Assembly: GCF_958979055.1 (NCBI RefSeq)
Contig: NC_084894.1
Location: forward strand, 3,229,001 to 3,293,000
Direction: 5' to 3'
DNA length: 64,000 nt
From: Alnus glutinosa
Taxonomy: Eukaryota > Streptophyta > Magnoliopsida > Fagales > Betulaceae
Below the pieces are notes generated by a model. That model was not told the origin of the DNA. It saw only the letters and a list, made by a program, of their open reading frames with translations, and searched no databases. The position numbers and the translations under genes were made by a program. Shown here in pieces: positions 29,401 through 47,100 of the stretch. The stretch's first letter is position 1. Every line of letters begins with the position of its first letter.

Positions 29401-32400
29401 AGTGGAACTTTATGGTAGATAACGGTAGTCTCCAATGTATTTTAAGATGAGAACCCAATACACTCAAGAAATCGGTTCCCTTAATGACACTCCTTTTGAA
29501 TGCACAAGTGAATAATACCTAAGGGAAAGAAAAGCCCATAAGTCCTTGCAAAAGATGAGCACTAATCCACTGATTACAACTCGCAAACCTCAACCAAGTA
29601 AGTAGCACCAATGGGTTTCAAAGGTAGAATACTAGAAGATGGTACTCAACCAAACATTATTGTGTGTTTAAATAAAATAATACACGAAATACAGCAGTGA
29701 AGTCTGCTAAAGAATCTTAGAATGCTTTGAGTGTGTTAGAGACAGAATTTAATGCAGTTCAAGTATCAGCAATTATAATACAAGATTCATGTTTGTTTAA
29801 ATGTTTTACACATTCATATGCAGCATGAAAGATTGTGCTCCTTGTTGCATTAGATAGATAAAATATCGCCATCATGCATATATGAACGAAATTAGCACAA
29901 TAACATTACAGTACACATATATAACCACAAGACTGTTACATTACATACACACACACACACACACACATATTTATATAATACATACATTACATATATACGT
30001 AATGAATGAATTCGCGTTGTATTTCCGGACAACTCGCAATTAACTGAAATGCATCTGCTATTTGATTTAAGCCCAATATTGGAGCAGAAAAAGGAGATAA
30101 ATAAGAGAACTTACCCCATGGACCAAAATTCTGACGCTTGCATGATTCCTTTACGTGGAGACTCACACTTGTTAACAGCAAGAACAACACACTTATTTGA
30201 GTAATTCTTCCATAGCCAGTCTGCAATTTCCTCATCAGCTGCTGTCAAACCTGCCTGTTCAGCATTATCATCATTTCCTTGTACAATAAAATTAAAATCA
30301 CTAGCCCGCCCACATGGACAAGAATTTGGAAACCAATGAAAACATTGCAGATGAGTAGGATTATTTTTTACTTAAAAAAAAAAGGGGGAAAAATTAAGAA
30401 AAAAGCAACTAAATCACTACTCATACAATAAAGAACAAATATAACTGACATTATACGGTAAAGACTAAATCATTACTGAACATGAAAAAGAGTTAGCCTT
30501 ATGATGAATACCTCATTCAGATATCCTTGCACCAAACAGCAGAATTGACATTATATTCATGAAAATAAGGCTGATTCTAGGAAATCAAAGCATCAGTCAT
30601 GCAAGCTCTTCAAAAGTTAAAAATACTGTAAATCCATGAGCCTTTATCAACCCTGATTGCTCATGCCATCGGCAAAATTACTGCTGTTTAGTTGTACCAG
30701 TCAAGCACTCACCGAACTTATCCCAAGAATGTATTCCAAGGATATTTTGCCTAGTCCATATTAGAAAAACCTCGTATGGTGCCAGATGAATAGGAAATTG
30801 TTACGATCTTAAATGTCCTACATTGGTTAAGTGCAATCTTAACCATGCATATATAAGCTCTTTGGCACCTTTCCCTTCCAAGTCGGTTTTCAAGGGGGAG
30901 CTATACCTAAGGTCTGTTAAATTTGGCATTAGAGTACACACTATGTCAGTTATATTTGGTATCAGAGCAGACACTAAGTCATGGGTTCAAGTTACGGAGA
31001 GAATAACTTATATGTTGGATTAAAATGTCTTAATATTATGTATAGGCATAGTGTTAAGTCACTGAATACGGATAGATAAGTGGAGTTGCCAAAAAGGAAA
31101 GCGTTACCAATGGGTCAATGTTGATAAAGTGGGCTGTTGTGGATGTCATATTCGGAAGCATGGTGGTTTTTACGATTCTAAATGTCCCAAATTGGTTAAG
31201 TGCAATTTTAACCATGTGTATATAAGCTCTTGAACACCTTCCTCCCTTTGCAAGCCAGTTTTCAAGGGTGTATTCTACCTAAGGTTTATTACATTAAGAT
31301 AGAAAAATATATCCCACATGCAGCCACTCAAGTAAGACCTAGGAACAGCTATGCTCCATGAGAAAGTGCTTGAAAAAGCAAAGCCCATCCCCAGTTTCAG
31401 TTAACATTTGACATGATGACATCAACTTCAACAGAATTTAATGGTATCTCCACTTTTGGTTCCTAAAAGGAGGATGTCAGTCATCACATGGTTTATCAGG
31501 GCAAGGTGTGATGAGAGCTTTCAAGTTGTCAAACACACTCATCACCAAATTTGCATTGACCACTTGATCCATCAGATTAAAAAAAAAAAAAAAGCTGCAA
31601 ATTATAGCTTTCCATATACCATAACAGGCCCCTTGCACAAGTGTGTATCTGCTTCCTATTTTTGCCCTTTCATTTTGTAACTAATGATTCATCAGAAAAA
31701 CTATGCTGATTGTACAGCCAGCTCAACCTTAATCAGTACAACTTGCTTGTACCATCGGTTACCCCACTTAAAAACTTGAAAGTCAAACAAACCCATAAGG
31801 CCTTTGTCTATTGAAATATCTTCTCGGAAGGCATTTCAAGGTGGAAAGATGTTCCCTGAGATATGTCAACGTGTTCTTGACTATGGGAAATGGTCTTCAA
31901 GACTTCAACATACACATAACTTCCTTGGAAAATATTAAATTTATGCATAAAAATACTACCAATTTCCTATGCCCCCAGAAAACCAACAATATGATATATT
32001 TATTTTGATAAGTCCAGGGGAATAATACGTTCCAAATATACCAACAATGAACATACTACCTTTTTCCAGTACTAACAAACATAGGAATTTGAAAGAAAAA
32101 GATCATGAGTTTGAACAAAATAATAAAGGGAAGAAAGCTGTCCAATGCATGTAATCCTATAGTCACACACAATACCTGTCCATCAACCAGGAATATTATG
32201 ACAGATGCTTCCTCCACGGCCGAAGCAGCTTGTTTCTCAATCATTGAGGGCATCCTGGCAACAGCTGCCTCCCTCAAGGCTACTGGAATCCCATCCATAC
32301 CAATGGTTGTTGTAATGGCCAAGTCTTCCATAACATCAGACTGTGACTTTGAAATATTGAGAACACCTCCAGTATCAACCACCATAAATTCATGCATTCC

Positions 32401-34009
32401 CCAAAAGGATCTACCATACAAGCGATCCCTAGTAACCCCAGGTTCATCCACCACAATTGCCTTGTTCCCCTACATCAATCAAAAAGAAAGTCAACATTTG
32501 TTGCGTGAAAACATACATGTGAAATTGCAAATTTTAATTCCCAGAGTATGGGAAAGAATCAATGCTAATCAGAAAATCAAAAGCCAGAGATCATGATTAA
32601 GTACCCCCACAAGACGATTAAATAATGCTGATTTACCAACGTTTGGCCTTCCAACAATTGTAACTCTCGGAAGAAGATGGTCAGGGATCTGCACATCAAA
32701 TTTACAAGTTTATTTTTTGATGAATATCAAATTTACAAATTTTAGCAAGTGATTACTAACTTTCATTTTCTTTTCAAACCTCAATCAAACAATATCAAGA
32801 AATACCAGTTTAATTGCATTTACTGGAGCTTGCAATATCTTAAGGTCCTTTTTTCACAAGTTTCTCCATATATCTATAATAAATGTTAAAAAGACACCCT
32901 TTGCTAGTCCTAAACTTTATTTACGTTTGAACTCTCAATTTCTTGCATCTTCTGAATAAGTGGCTCTCAATTTCAAGGTATCTACCAGTATCCAGTACAA
33001 AAGTACCCATAAAATACATCCTTCGGGCAAATCTTACATAAACAATGAAAAATTGAAAAAAAACAATCAACCTTCACTTGTGACACTAGTTTCATAATAT
33101 CAGTTCATAATCGAATTCCAAACATGAAATCCTTGTCCTATCCATACCAGCTGAACACAAGAAAATTAAAAAGAAAATAATTGATCTTTTACTTTCTAAT
33201 GCTGTCCATTTGGTAATAGCCAAGGGAAAAAAAAAAATAGAAGCATGCTTCCAGATGCGCATGTTGATTATAGCCTTTGGAAACAAATGGGCTTCCACTT
33301 ATTACATTTTCTAGGCAAAAATCATCAGAACAAAACGAGTGGGTGCACCGTTTTCCAGTAAGTGCTAAACTAAGCTCTCTCTCTCATACACAAATAAACA
33401 AGTGGACAAGAATTACTCATGCTTAGCACCTCTCACAATTCATCGTTTGCACAACATTAGCAAAGACCGCTATCTTCTTGACAGAAAAGAAAACAAATAA
33501 ATGCTTACTAACATTTGTCGTTACAGTTTTACGGCTCCTCCGCTTCCCACCGCTCTCGCTTCGATCACTTGCCTCGTCCTCTGATATCAACCCACACATA
33601 AAAAAAATCACACACACAAACCAAATCACACACACGGAATGGAAAATCCGGACTCACCTATTCTCAATTCGCGCGACAACGAGCTCGAGTACTCGCGAGC
33701 CGCGTCTCTGGCCTCTTCTTCGAGCGCGTCGACATCGATTGCCGAGAAATCATCGCCGTCGGATTCATCAGCTTCTTCGTCGCCAACTTCTTCGAGCTCG
33801 TCTTTGTCGAATGCCTTTTCTGCTTGTTGACTGGAGTTGGGGAAGCGGGAAACGCAGTGGGAAAGAAGGCGGGGTTTGGGGAGGGAGAGGGATAGAGAGC
33901 GGAGAAATGGAGGGGAAAGAAAGGATGGAGAGAGGGGTTTGGGGATTGGCGAGAGGATGGAAAGGGTTTTGGAGAGAGTGGGAGTGTAGAGAAGCTCCAG
34001 AGCTTGCAT
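23491..34009 (-). CDS. DER: Organellar double-domain GTPase Der/EngA
   Basis: Ribosome-assembly GTPase with two tandem Era-type G domains and a KH-like C-terminal domain; bacterial Der matures the 50S subunit, and the plant plastid homologue (EMB2738-like) is needed for embryo development. Exons (minus strand): 34009-33658, 33580-33513, 32688-32605, 32469-32176, 30254-30115, 28637-28550, 28264-28082, 27513-27352, 24944-24751, 24536-24386, 23983-23818, 23555-23491. They total 1947 nt, 648 aa. Residues 1-60 are rich in S, P, L and R with almost no acidic residues, as in a plastid transit peptide, followed by an acidic linker ([18 protein letters not shown]). The G1 motif GRPNVGKS occurs at 153-160 and 361-368; G3 is DTGG and DTAG; the second G4 is NKWD. 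KH-like strings are [14 protein letters not shown] and [10 protein letters not shown]. The exon 9 acceptor was placed so that TEQ joins DCRIAERIE. Large introns 4 and 8 carry a TRIM-like element, a MITE and a LINE tail. Confidence 0.95.
24620..24695 (-). mobile_element. LINE 3'-end fragment in Der intron 9
   Basis: On the minus strand the segment reads CTTCCTGTGTACTGTGGG..GCGCCCCTCTATGCC.. and closes with ACTTATCAAAAAAAAG, a common 3' end of plant LINEs. Only the tail is present, with no coding sequence. Boundaries on the 5' side are unclear. Confidence 0.55.
25370..25492 (+). mobile_element. LINE 3'-end fragment in Der intron 8
   Basis: The plus strand reads CCTGTTGTATACTTCCAGTG, TACGGAGGGGCGC and AATAAAACTAAATTTACTT, then ATCAAAAAAAAA. 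It is the same kind of LINE tail as 24620-24695 but in the opposite orientation. A 5'-truncated relic without ORF. Confidence 0.55.
26984..27279. mobile_element. hAT-like MITE in Der intron 8
   Basis: A 296-bp element starting TAAAGGTGACAATTCATG and ending AAATTTCCAGCCCTA, whose reverse complement TAGGGCTGGAAATT pairs with the left end. Flanks CATAAAAG (26976-26983) and TATAAAAG (27280-27287) match at 7 of 8, consistent with a hAT target duplication. The internal part has two subrepeats around TTAATTCTAACTCGACCCAT and TCAATCCTAACTTGACCCAT. No coding capacity. Confidence 0.72.
30799..31293 (+). mobile_element. TRIM-like miniature LTR element in Der intron 4
   Basis: Two direct repeats of about 120 bp (about 30799-30919 and 31169-31293) share AAATGTCC, ATTGGTTAAGTGCAAT, TTAACCATG, TATATAAGCTCTT, TTTTCAAGGG and ACCTAAGG. 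Between them lies TGGTATCAGAGC (30957-30968), the standard primer-binding site complementary to the initiator tRNA-Met 3' end. The first repeat begins TGTTACGATC; the second has lost its TG. Each has a TATATAAG promoter-like box. No gag or pol. These are TRIM hallmarks in an old, diverged copy. Confidence 0.68.
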
Positions 34010-35195
34010 TTCTGTGTGAGAGAGAGAGTGAGAGAGAGCGCGTTTTGGGAAGGAAAGGTTTGGCGGTTAAAAGCACAGGGGAGGGGTTTATCCTTTTCGG
34101 GATTAATATTCGTTGGAATTATATCATAATTGTTTTAATTTTTAATATGATAAAATTTTAATAATTTAACTAGATATAATACTTAATATTCTAAATTTTT
34201 ACTGTTGATTTCTTGAAAAATATACCCAATTTTTTTTTTTTTTTGTTGGCTGGAACTAATATAGAACAATCTTGTCATCTTGATACAAAGGTTTTTTTTT
34301 TTATGAAAAAGGGGGGTGGGTTTACGAACCAAAAAAAAACATATATATATTAGTGATTATAAATAGGATTCTCACCATTTTATTTGAAATGAATAAACAT
34401 TACAACTTTTACTACAAATTTATTTACAAAATTGTTGCGGTCAAAAAAATGATTAAGCAAAAAATCTCACTTATTATTTTAATTAATTATAAACTACCAC
34501 AGTTAGCAAGAAAATTGTAGAAAAAGTTGTATTAGCTCCAACATTTTTCATAAAATAGATCCGTAACTCAAATGTGGTATATATTTACATAATAAAAAAA
34601 TAAAAATAAAAAAACTTGGGAAATACCCTATAGAATCAGGGTGAAATTGGAAACGGCTGGGATTCTTGTTTTGGTTAAATTTTCTTTCCTTAGATGAAGG
34701 ATTCATGCATCACTCGGCCAATATTCTTTCCCTTATAAACAATTTAACAACGATAAAAATATATATATATATATAGTTTTCTTATATATTCTAATGGGGA
34801 CCAAAAACAATTGCATATCTGCATATATACATACTCGCAGACAAAACATCTACAGCTCAGTAAGATCTGAATTCTGAAGCTCAATTGCTGAAGAAAATAG
34901 TACCTCATGCCTTGCAAGTGAATAATTCTTTAAAGCTCAAAGGGATTTAAAATCGTCATTTAAATACAGCATAGATTAGATACATGGATATCTGCAGCTT
35001 GGTGCAGATTCAGCCCACCCCATAAAAAAAGAAAAAGAAAAAGTGGGCAATCAACTGATCTCAAAGAATGTGATGATGTAAAATAGTTGCCACGACCCAA
35101 AGACCAAACAATCCAATGAACTTCCTTACCTTTTTATCACTAGTAGGATTTCTCTCCAACTGTGGTCAATTCTCCTGCAATTGAGATCACAGAAG
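34010..35195. promoter_or_regulatory. Spacer between the Der 5' end and the MnmA 3' end
   Basis: The left part (34010 to about 34110) is the Der 5' UTR/promoter side, with a GAGA-rich stretch around 34018-34040 just 5' of the start codon. The rest is AT-rich with A/T runs and no ORF. The right part holds the 3' UTR of the MnmA gene, whose stop codon is at 35196-35198. Confidence 0.5.
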
Positions 35196-41133
<5,938 letters not shown>

Positions 41134-41209
41134 TTTTCCGCGCGATGATGTGTTGCTGAGTTTGGGATAAGTCGACGGACAATAGAAGCCAGGCTGGTTT
41201 TTAAGAGAA

Positions 41210-41640
41210 ATAGGGGGCGGCTCGAGCCACCCTACGGCCAAAATGGGATGGCCGGACACTCCATGGCCAATATGGGTTGCCGGTCACTTCAAATATGTTT
41301 TTCTTAATTTTTATTTTAATAAAAAAAAAAATTTCTTTTTTCTTTTTTCTACGTGGCACTAAAAACATGAGTATCACATGTGATACACCGTTAAGTAGGA
41401 TTCAAGAAAGGTGTCGGCATTTTAAGTGGTGTGATGTGGATTGCCATTAAAAAAATTGACGAAATCTAGACGGAAGTATCAACTGAATTTTTTCATTAAA
41501 GACATTACCATTTGTGACACTTTTTAAAAGCAAAGCGACTATTTGATTTTCAATCCAAAACAAAAGTACCTGTGGAGCATTTAACCATTTTTAATAAGAG
41601 AAATGCTAGATATCTATTCATAAAAAAAAAAAAAAAAAGA
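41210..41640. repeat. Foldback element arm A near the MnmA 5' end
   Basis: Contains GGCCAAAATGGGATGGCCG-type core words at 41215-41290, followed by an arm (about 41345-41590: CTACGTGGCACTAAAAACAT, GGTGTCGGCATTTTAAGTGG). The arm is repeated in inverse at 41653-41890 and directly at 42370-42603. No coding capacity. The in-frame ATG at 41259 falls inside this repeat. Confidence 0.6.
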
Positions 41641-41652
41641 AAAAAAAGAAAA

Positions 41653-42159
41653 GATCATAGGTACATGTGGTTAGGCTTTAAATCAAATTGTTATCTCGGT
41701 TTCAAAAAGCGTCATAGGCAGTACCTATTTTTTATGGATATTCCCAGTTGGTACTTCCGTCAGTCCTCCGACCAATTTTTTAACGGACCTCCACGTCACT
41801 CACCTTAAAATGTCGATACATGTCTTGGTTGTCATGTGGATATATATCACATATGATACTTATACTTTCAATGCCACGTAGGATGAGAAAAATAAAAAAT
41901 AAAAAATAAATACCTTTAAATATATATATATATATATATTCACTAAAAAGAAAAACAACGCGAGTGGCTGGCTACCCCCATAACCAAAATGGAGGTGGCC
42001 AAAACCTCCAAGGCACAGCTCGACCATTCCATTTCTCTTGATGGTGGGTTCAATCACCCCAAAAAGGCCTAAGAAAAAAAAAAACACAAAATTAAGGGTT
42101 GGCCATTGGGGGTAGTTCGACCACTCTCAAATAGCTACAAAATAATAATAATAATAATA

Positions 42160-42246
<87 letters not shown>

Positions 42247-42603
42247 TGGCCAGGGGGTGACCGAGCCACCCCCAATGCACTTGGGTTTGTTTCAGCGAGC
42301 CTATTTTTTTATTAAAAAAATAACGTTTTATTTATTTATTTTTAAAATATATATATATATTAATTTTTCTCAACCTATGTAACATTGAAAGCATAAATAT
42401 CATTTTTGATACGTGGCAACCAGAATAGGTGTCAGAATTCTAAGATGTATGACGTAAAGGCCCGTTAAAAAATTAGATAGCGAACTGACGAAAGTACTAA
42501 TTGGGAATATCTATTAAAAACAGGTACTACCTATAACGTTTTTTGAAACCGAGTTCACGATTTGATTTAGGTTCTAACCATAGGAACCTCTAAGCTATTT
42601 AAC
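41653..42603. mobile_element. Foldback / long-TIR MITE with GC-rich core and (TA)n
   Basis: The two arms are inverted copies of about 235 bp each: 41653-41890 (TAGGTACATGTGGTTAGGCT .. CTTTCAATGCCACGTA) and 42370-42603 (ATGTAACATTGAAAGC .. GGTTCTAACCATAGG). I estimate the arms by eye at roughly 75 percent identity. The centre holds GTGGCTGGCTACCCCCATAA and a mirrored CAGGGGGTGACCGAGCCACC, plus a (TA)n tract at 42164-42241. Long terminal inverted repeats without an ORF indicate a MULE-type MITE or foldback element. Confidence 0.65.
42164..42241. repeat. (AT)n microsatellite
   Basis: An uninterrupted alternating TA tract of about 78 bp, preceded by an (AAT)n run, in the core of the foldback element. 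Confidence 0.95.
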
Positions 42604-42728
42604 CAAAAATTAAATAAAAAATGCTTGATATCAAGATTCATCCACATGCAATGTATACCTTATACACTCCCTAAACTAACTATTTGATATACTACAATAG
42701 CACTTTAGCTTCCCTATAACTTTCATAT

Positions 42729-43034
42729 TGTTATGAATGCATTCATGCATTTGGTGGATGACAATTTAGTTTCATCTATTGGAATTCTACACATTCATGT
42801 CATCTTTTAGAATTCCATAACATTCATGTAATACATTGATGTAGCCTTTTAATTCATGTCCTATCCTTTCCTATTCCTTAACCTCCCACTATGATTCTAT
42901 GTCTATAAAAGGGAGTATTGGATACTTTGTAAAATACACAATTATAGAGAAGAATCATACATAGTTCCTGAAGAACTAATTTCATATTTACAATCTCTTT
43001 ATCTTGTCTTGTTATTTTCATTAATTTTACAACA
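42729..43034 (+). repeat. 5' LTR of the copia element
   Basis: 306 bp, starts TGTTATGAATGC and ends TTTTACAACA. A TATA box (TCTATAAAAGGG) lies near 42901-42912, so transcription likely starts some 30 bp further right. Identical to the 3' LTR as far as read. Confidence 0.95.
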
Positions 43035-43266
43035 CGTTATCAGCACGAAGCTCTAGCCAGTTATTGATCTTCAACATCAAAAGCTATCCGTGGGATATTC
43101 TTATGTAAGTCTCTTTAAGATTTAGTAATTTTATTATCTATTTTGTTAATTAACATTCTAACATATGCTTAGAAATTTTTATTGTTTTAAGAATCATATT
43201 AAAACATATGAATCTTATGATCCATGTGCGATTAATATGAACTAAAATGTTATCATTTATAATGCT

Positions 43267-44156
43267 ATGAATATTGATGTTATGAATTTTGGAAATACTA
43301 TTAAGAATGAAAATCAAACATCCCAGCAGGATCGTGATAAAGCAATGAATGAAAATCAAGCATCCCTGCAGGATCGCGCTAAAGCAATAATTTTTCTTCG
43401 CCATCATCTACATGATGAATTAAATAAAAATGAGTACCTTATAATAAAAGATTCATTGACCTTGTGGAATAATTTGAGGGAGAGATACAAGTACCAGAAG
43501 ACAGTTATCCTCTCAAAAAGCTCATTATTGTTGGATGCACCTGAAGTTGCACTCTTTAACATCAGCTCACAGTTAAAACTGTGCACTTATGATGATATAT
43601 ACCATATTTCATGCCTCGAATGTGCTCCTGCAGCAACAATATCGAGAGTGTAATTTTACAAGATATTCTGAACTAATATCTTGTCTTCTAGTGGCTGAGC
43701 AAAACAACGAGCTATTAATGAAAAATCACCAATCTCGTCCAACGAGTTCTACACCATTTCCTGAAGCAAATGGAACCTCATTTTGTGGTAATAAAGGAAA
43801 CCATTATCGTGGACGTGGACGTGGTAGAATATATATATATTATAGAGGTCAATGGGAACGTACTCATAATTCTTACAAAAGAAATTTTCATTTCCACCAG
43901 AAGTGGAACCACACTGAGGCGAAAGAATATAAAAACAAAGGTTTACAGAATAAACCTACAAAGAACTATTAAGATCGATAAATGTTACAGGTGTAATATG
44001 AAAAGACATTTGTCGCGTACCTGCCGTACGCCTAAACATCTGATCGACCTATATCAAGCATCCATAAAAGAAAAAGAAAAATGGATTAAAATGAATTTTG
44101 TTAATCACAGTAATCTTGTAGTAATATATATATATATATTATGTTGTCAATTTTAA
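43267..44156 (+). pseudogene. Broken gag of the copia element
   Basis: Gag coding sequence is spread over three frames. 43267-43653 carries the DRAKAIIFLRHHLHDELNK segment. 43589-43972 carries FHASNVLLQQQYREC and AEQNNELLMKNHQ. The third frame, to 44156, carries the zinc knuckle CYRCNMKRHLSRTC (CX2CX4HX4C). At least two frame breaks and a stop before pol are visible. The segment between SKSSLLLDAPEVALF and its neighbours looks shortened. The N-terminal part usually preceding this region is not recognisable between the primer-binding site and 43267. No functional capsid protein can be made from this copy. Confidence 0.85.
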
Positions 44157-44183
44157 ATTTATTTTGTTATTTTATTTTGATTA

Positions 44184-47100
44184 ATGAAATTTAATATTTA
44201 TTTTATTATGTATGGAGGTATGGGCCATACTGATGGAATGATTAATTCCAAAATGATTGGTGAAGATTTGTGTCTGGCAGACAGTTGTACAACGCACACA
44301 ATTCTTAGAGATAAGAAATATTTTCAATACTTAATATTAAACAAAGCTAGTGTCAATACAATATCAGGTTCATCAAACCTAATTGAAGGCTCTGGAAGAG
44401 CAAATATTATATTGCCAAAAGGAACAAAATTTTGTATTGATGATGCTTTGTATTCTTCTAAATCTAGAAGAAATTTAATCAGTTTTAAAGATATTCGTTT
44501 AAATGGTTATCATGTTGAAACCACTAATGAAGGCAGTGACGAATATCTTTATATTACTTCAATAATTTCGGGCCAGAAGCTCATATTGGAAAAACTGCCT
44601 GCTTTCTCTTCCGGGTTGTATTATACAACAATAAGAACAATTGAATCACATGTTGTGATGCACCAGAAGTGCTCTAATCCAAAAATGTTTATGCTTTGGC
44701 ATGATCGTCTTGGACATCCGGGAACAATTATGATGCGTCGAATAATTGAGAACTCTCATGGGCATCCCTTAAAGAACCAGAAGATTCTTTTACAAAGTGA
44801 TTATCCTTGTGCTGCATGTTCTCAAGGTAAACTTGTAATAAAACCTTCCCCTTCTAAGGTAATTCTTGAATCTCCATCATTTTTACAAAGAATTCAAGGG
44901 GATATATGTGGGCCAATTCACCCTCCATGTGGGCCATTTAGATATTTTATGGTTTTAATAGATGCATCAACTAGATGGTCACATGTTTGTCTACTTTCTA
45001 CTCGTAATGTTGTATTTGCTAGACTTCTTGCCCAAATAATTAGATTACGGGCACAATTTCCTGATCATCCAATTCAATCTATTCGGATGGATAATGCGGG
45101 TGAATTTACATCTCAAGCATTTTATGATTATTGCATGTCAATCGGTATTAATGTTGAGCATCCTGTTGCTCATACACACACTCAAAATGGTTTAGCTGAA
45201 TCGTTTATTAAACGACTTCAGTTAATTGCTCGACCTTTGCTTATGAAATCAAAACTACCTATTTCTGCTTGGGGACATGCAATATTACATGCTGCATCAT
45301 TAGTTCGGATCAGACCAACATCTTACCAAAAATATTCTCCTTTACAACTTGTATTTGGTCAACCACCAAATATTTTTCATTTTCGCATTTTTGGTTGTGC
45401 TGTATATGTTCCAATTGCTCCACCTCAGCGCACTAAGATGGGACCTCAACGTAGACTTGGGATTTATATTGGTTTTGATTCTCCATCTATTATTAGATAT
45501 CTTGAACCTTTAACTGGTGATATTTTTAAAGCACGTTTTGAAGATTGTCATTTTGATGAAAATATATTTCCATCACTAGGGAAAGAAAAGTCGTTGCCAG
45601 AAGCACGACAAGAAATCACTTGGAATAATTCGACGTTATCTCATTTTGATCCTCGTACAAATCAGTGTGAACTAGAAGTTCAGAGGATCATTCATTTGCA
45701 GAGTATTGCAAATCAATTGCCGGATGCATTTACTGACAATAAGAAAATAATTAAGTCTCACATTCCAGCTGCTAATACTCCAACAAAGATAGAAGTCCCT
45801 GTAGGACAATTAACTAATACAGCAGCAAATGAGTCTAAGGCACGCCTGAAGCGTGGAAGACCTATTGGTGCAAAGGATAAGATTCCCCGGAAGAGAAAAG
45901 CACAAGGAAATGAAATCGGCGCTCCTGAAGAGGCCTTACCCACAAAACAGGCAACGGAAATTGATCCATCCAAACTTTCTGTACAAAATTCTCCTGGAAA
46001 GAAATCCCCTGAAGAGGAACCTCTTGAAGAGGAATCTCCTGAAGAGTTACCCCCTGAAGAGGAACAGGTACCTGAAAATAATGAGATCTCAATAAATTAT
46101 ATAAGTACAGGAGAAATATTTGATAGAAATAAAATTGTTGTCGACAACATATTTTCATTTAAAGTTGCATTTGACATTACCAGAAGTAATGATGATATTG
46201 AACCACAATCCGTCGAAGAATGTCGACGTAGAAATGATTGGCCAATGTGGAAGGAAGCAATTCATGCAGAATTGAACTCACTAGCAAAACGTGAAGTATT
46301 TGGACCTGTAGTCCAAACACCAGAAGGTGTGTCGCCTGTTGGATACAAGTGGGTATTTGTACGAAAACGTAATGAGAAAAATGAAATTGTGAGATATAAA
46401 GCAAGACTTGTTGCACAAGGTTTCCTGCAGAAACCAGGTATTGATTATGAAGAAACATATTCCCCTGTAGTGGATGCAATTACATTTAGATTTTTGATTA
46501 GCTTGGTAGTTACAGAAAGTTTGGATATGCGTTTAATGGATGTGGTTACAGCATATTTATATGGATCACTTGATAATGATATATACATGAAAATCCCTGA
46601 AGGATACAAAATGCCTGAAGCATGTAATTCAAAATCCCGAAGTATTTATTCTATCAAGCTACAAAGATCTTTATACGGGTTAAAGCAATCCGGACGCATG
46701 TGGTACAATCGTCTTAGTCAATATCTATTGAAAGAAGGATTTGAGAATAATCCAATTTGTCCATGCGTTTTCATTAAGAAATCAGAATCTGGATTTGCTA
46801 TCATTGCAGTTTATGTAGATGATTTAAATCTTGTCGGGACTCCAGAAGAGCTCACAAAAACTGCCACTTATCTAAAAAATGAGTTTGAGATGAAAGATCT
46901 TGGGAAGACAAAATTTTGTCTTGGCTTACAGATTGAACATTTTCAAAATGGAATTCTTGTTCATCAATCAACATACACAGAAAAAGTCCTGAAGCACTTT
47001 TACATGGAGAAAGCTCATCCTTTGAGCACTCCAATGGTTGTTCGTTCGCTTGATGTGAAAAAAGACCATTTTCGCCCTCGAGAAGATGACGAAGAAATTC

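Noticed and set aside
33478-34161. A 227-codon open frame on the plus strand over the Der first exon.
   Set aside because: It is the antisense of the Der transit-peptide exon and has low-complexity R/E/G-rich translation with no family resemblance.
41134-41259. Upstream in-frame ATG extending MnmA by 42 residues.
   Set aside because: The extension is repeat-derived sequence of the neighbouring foldback element and does not look like a transit peptide. The ATG at 41133 is followed by a typical presequence.
42164-42241. Possible centromeric or satellite signal in the long AT tract.
   Set aside because: A plain dinucleotide repeat within a MITE core; no higher-order unit.
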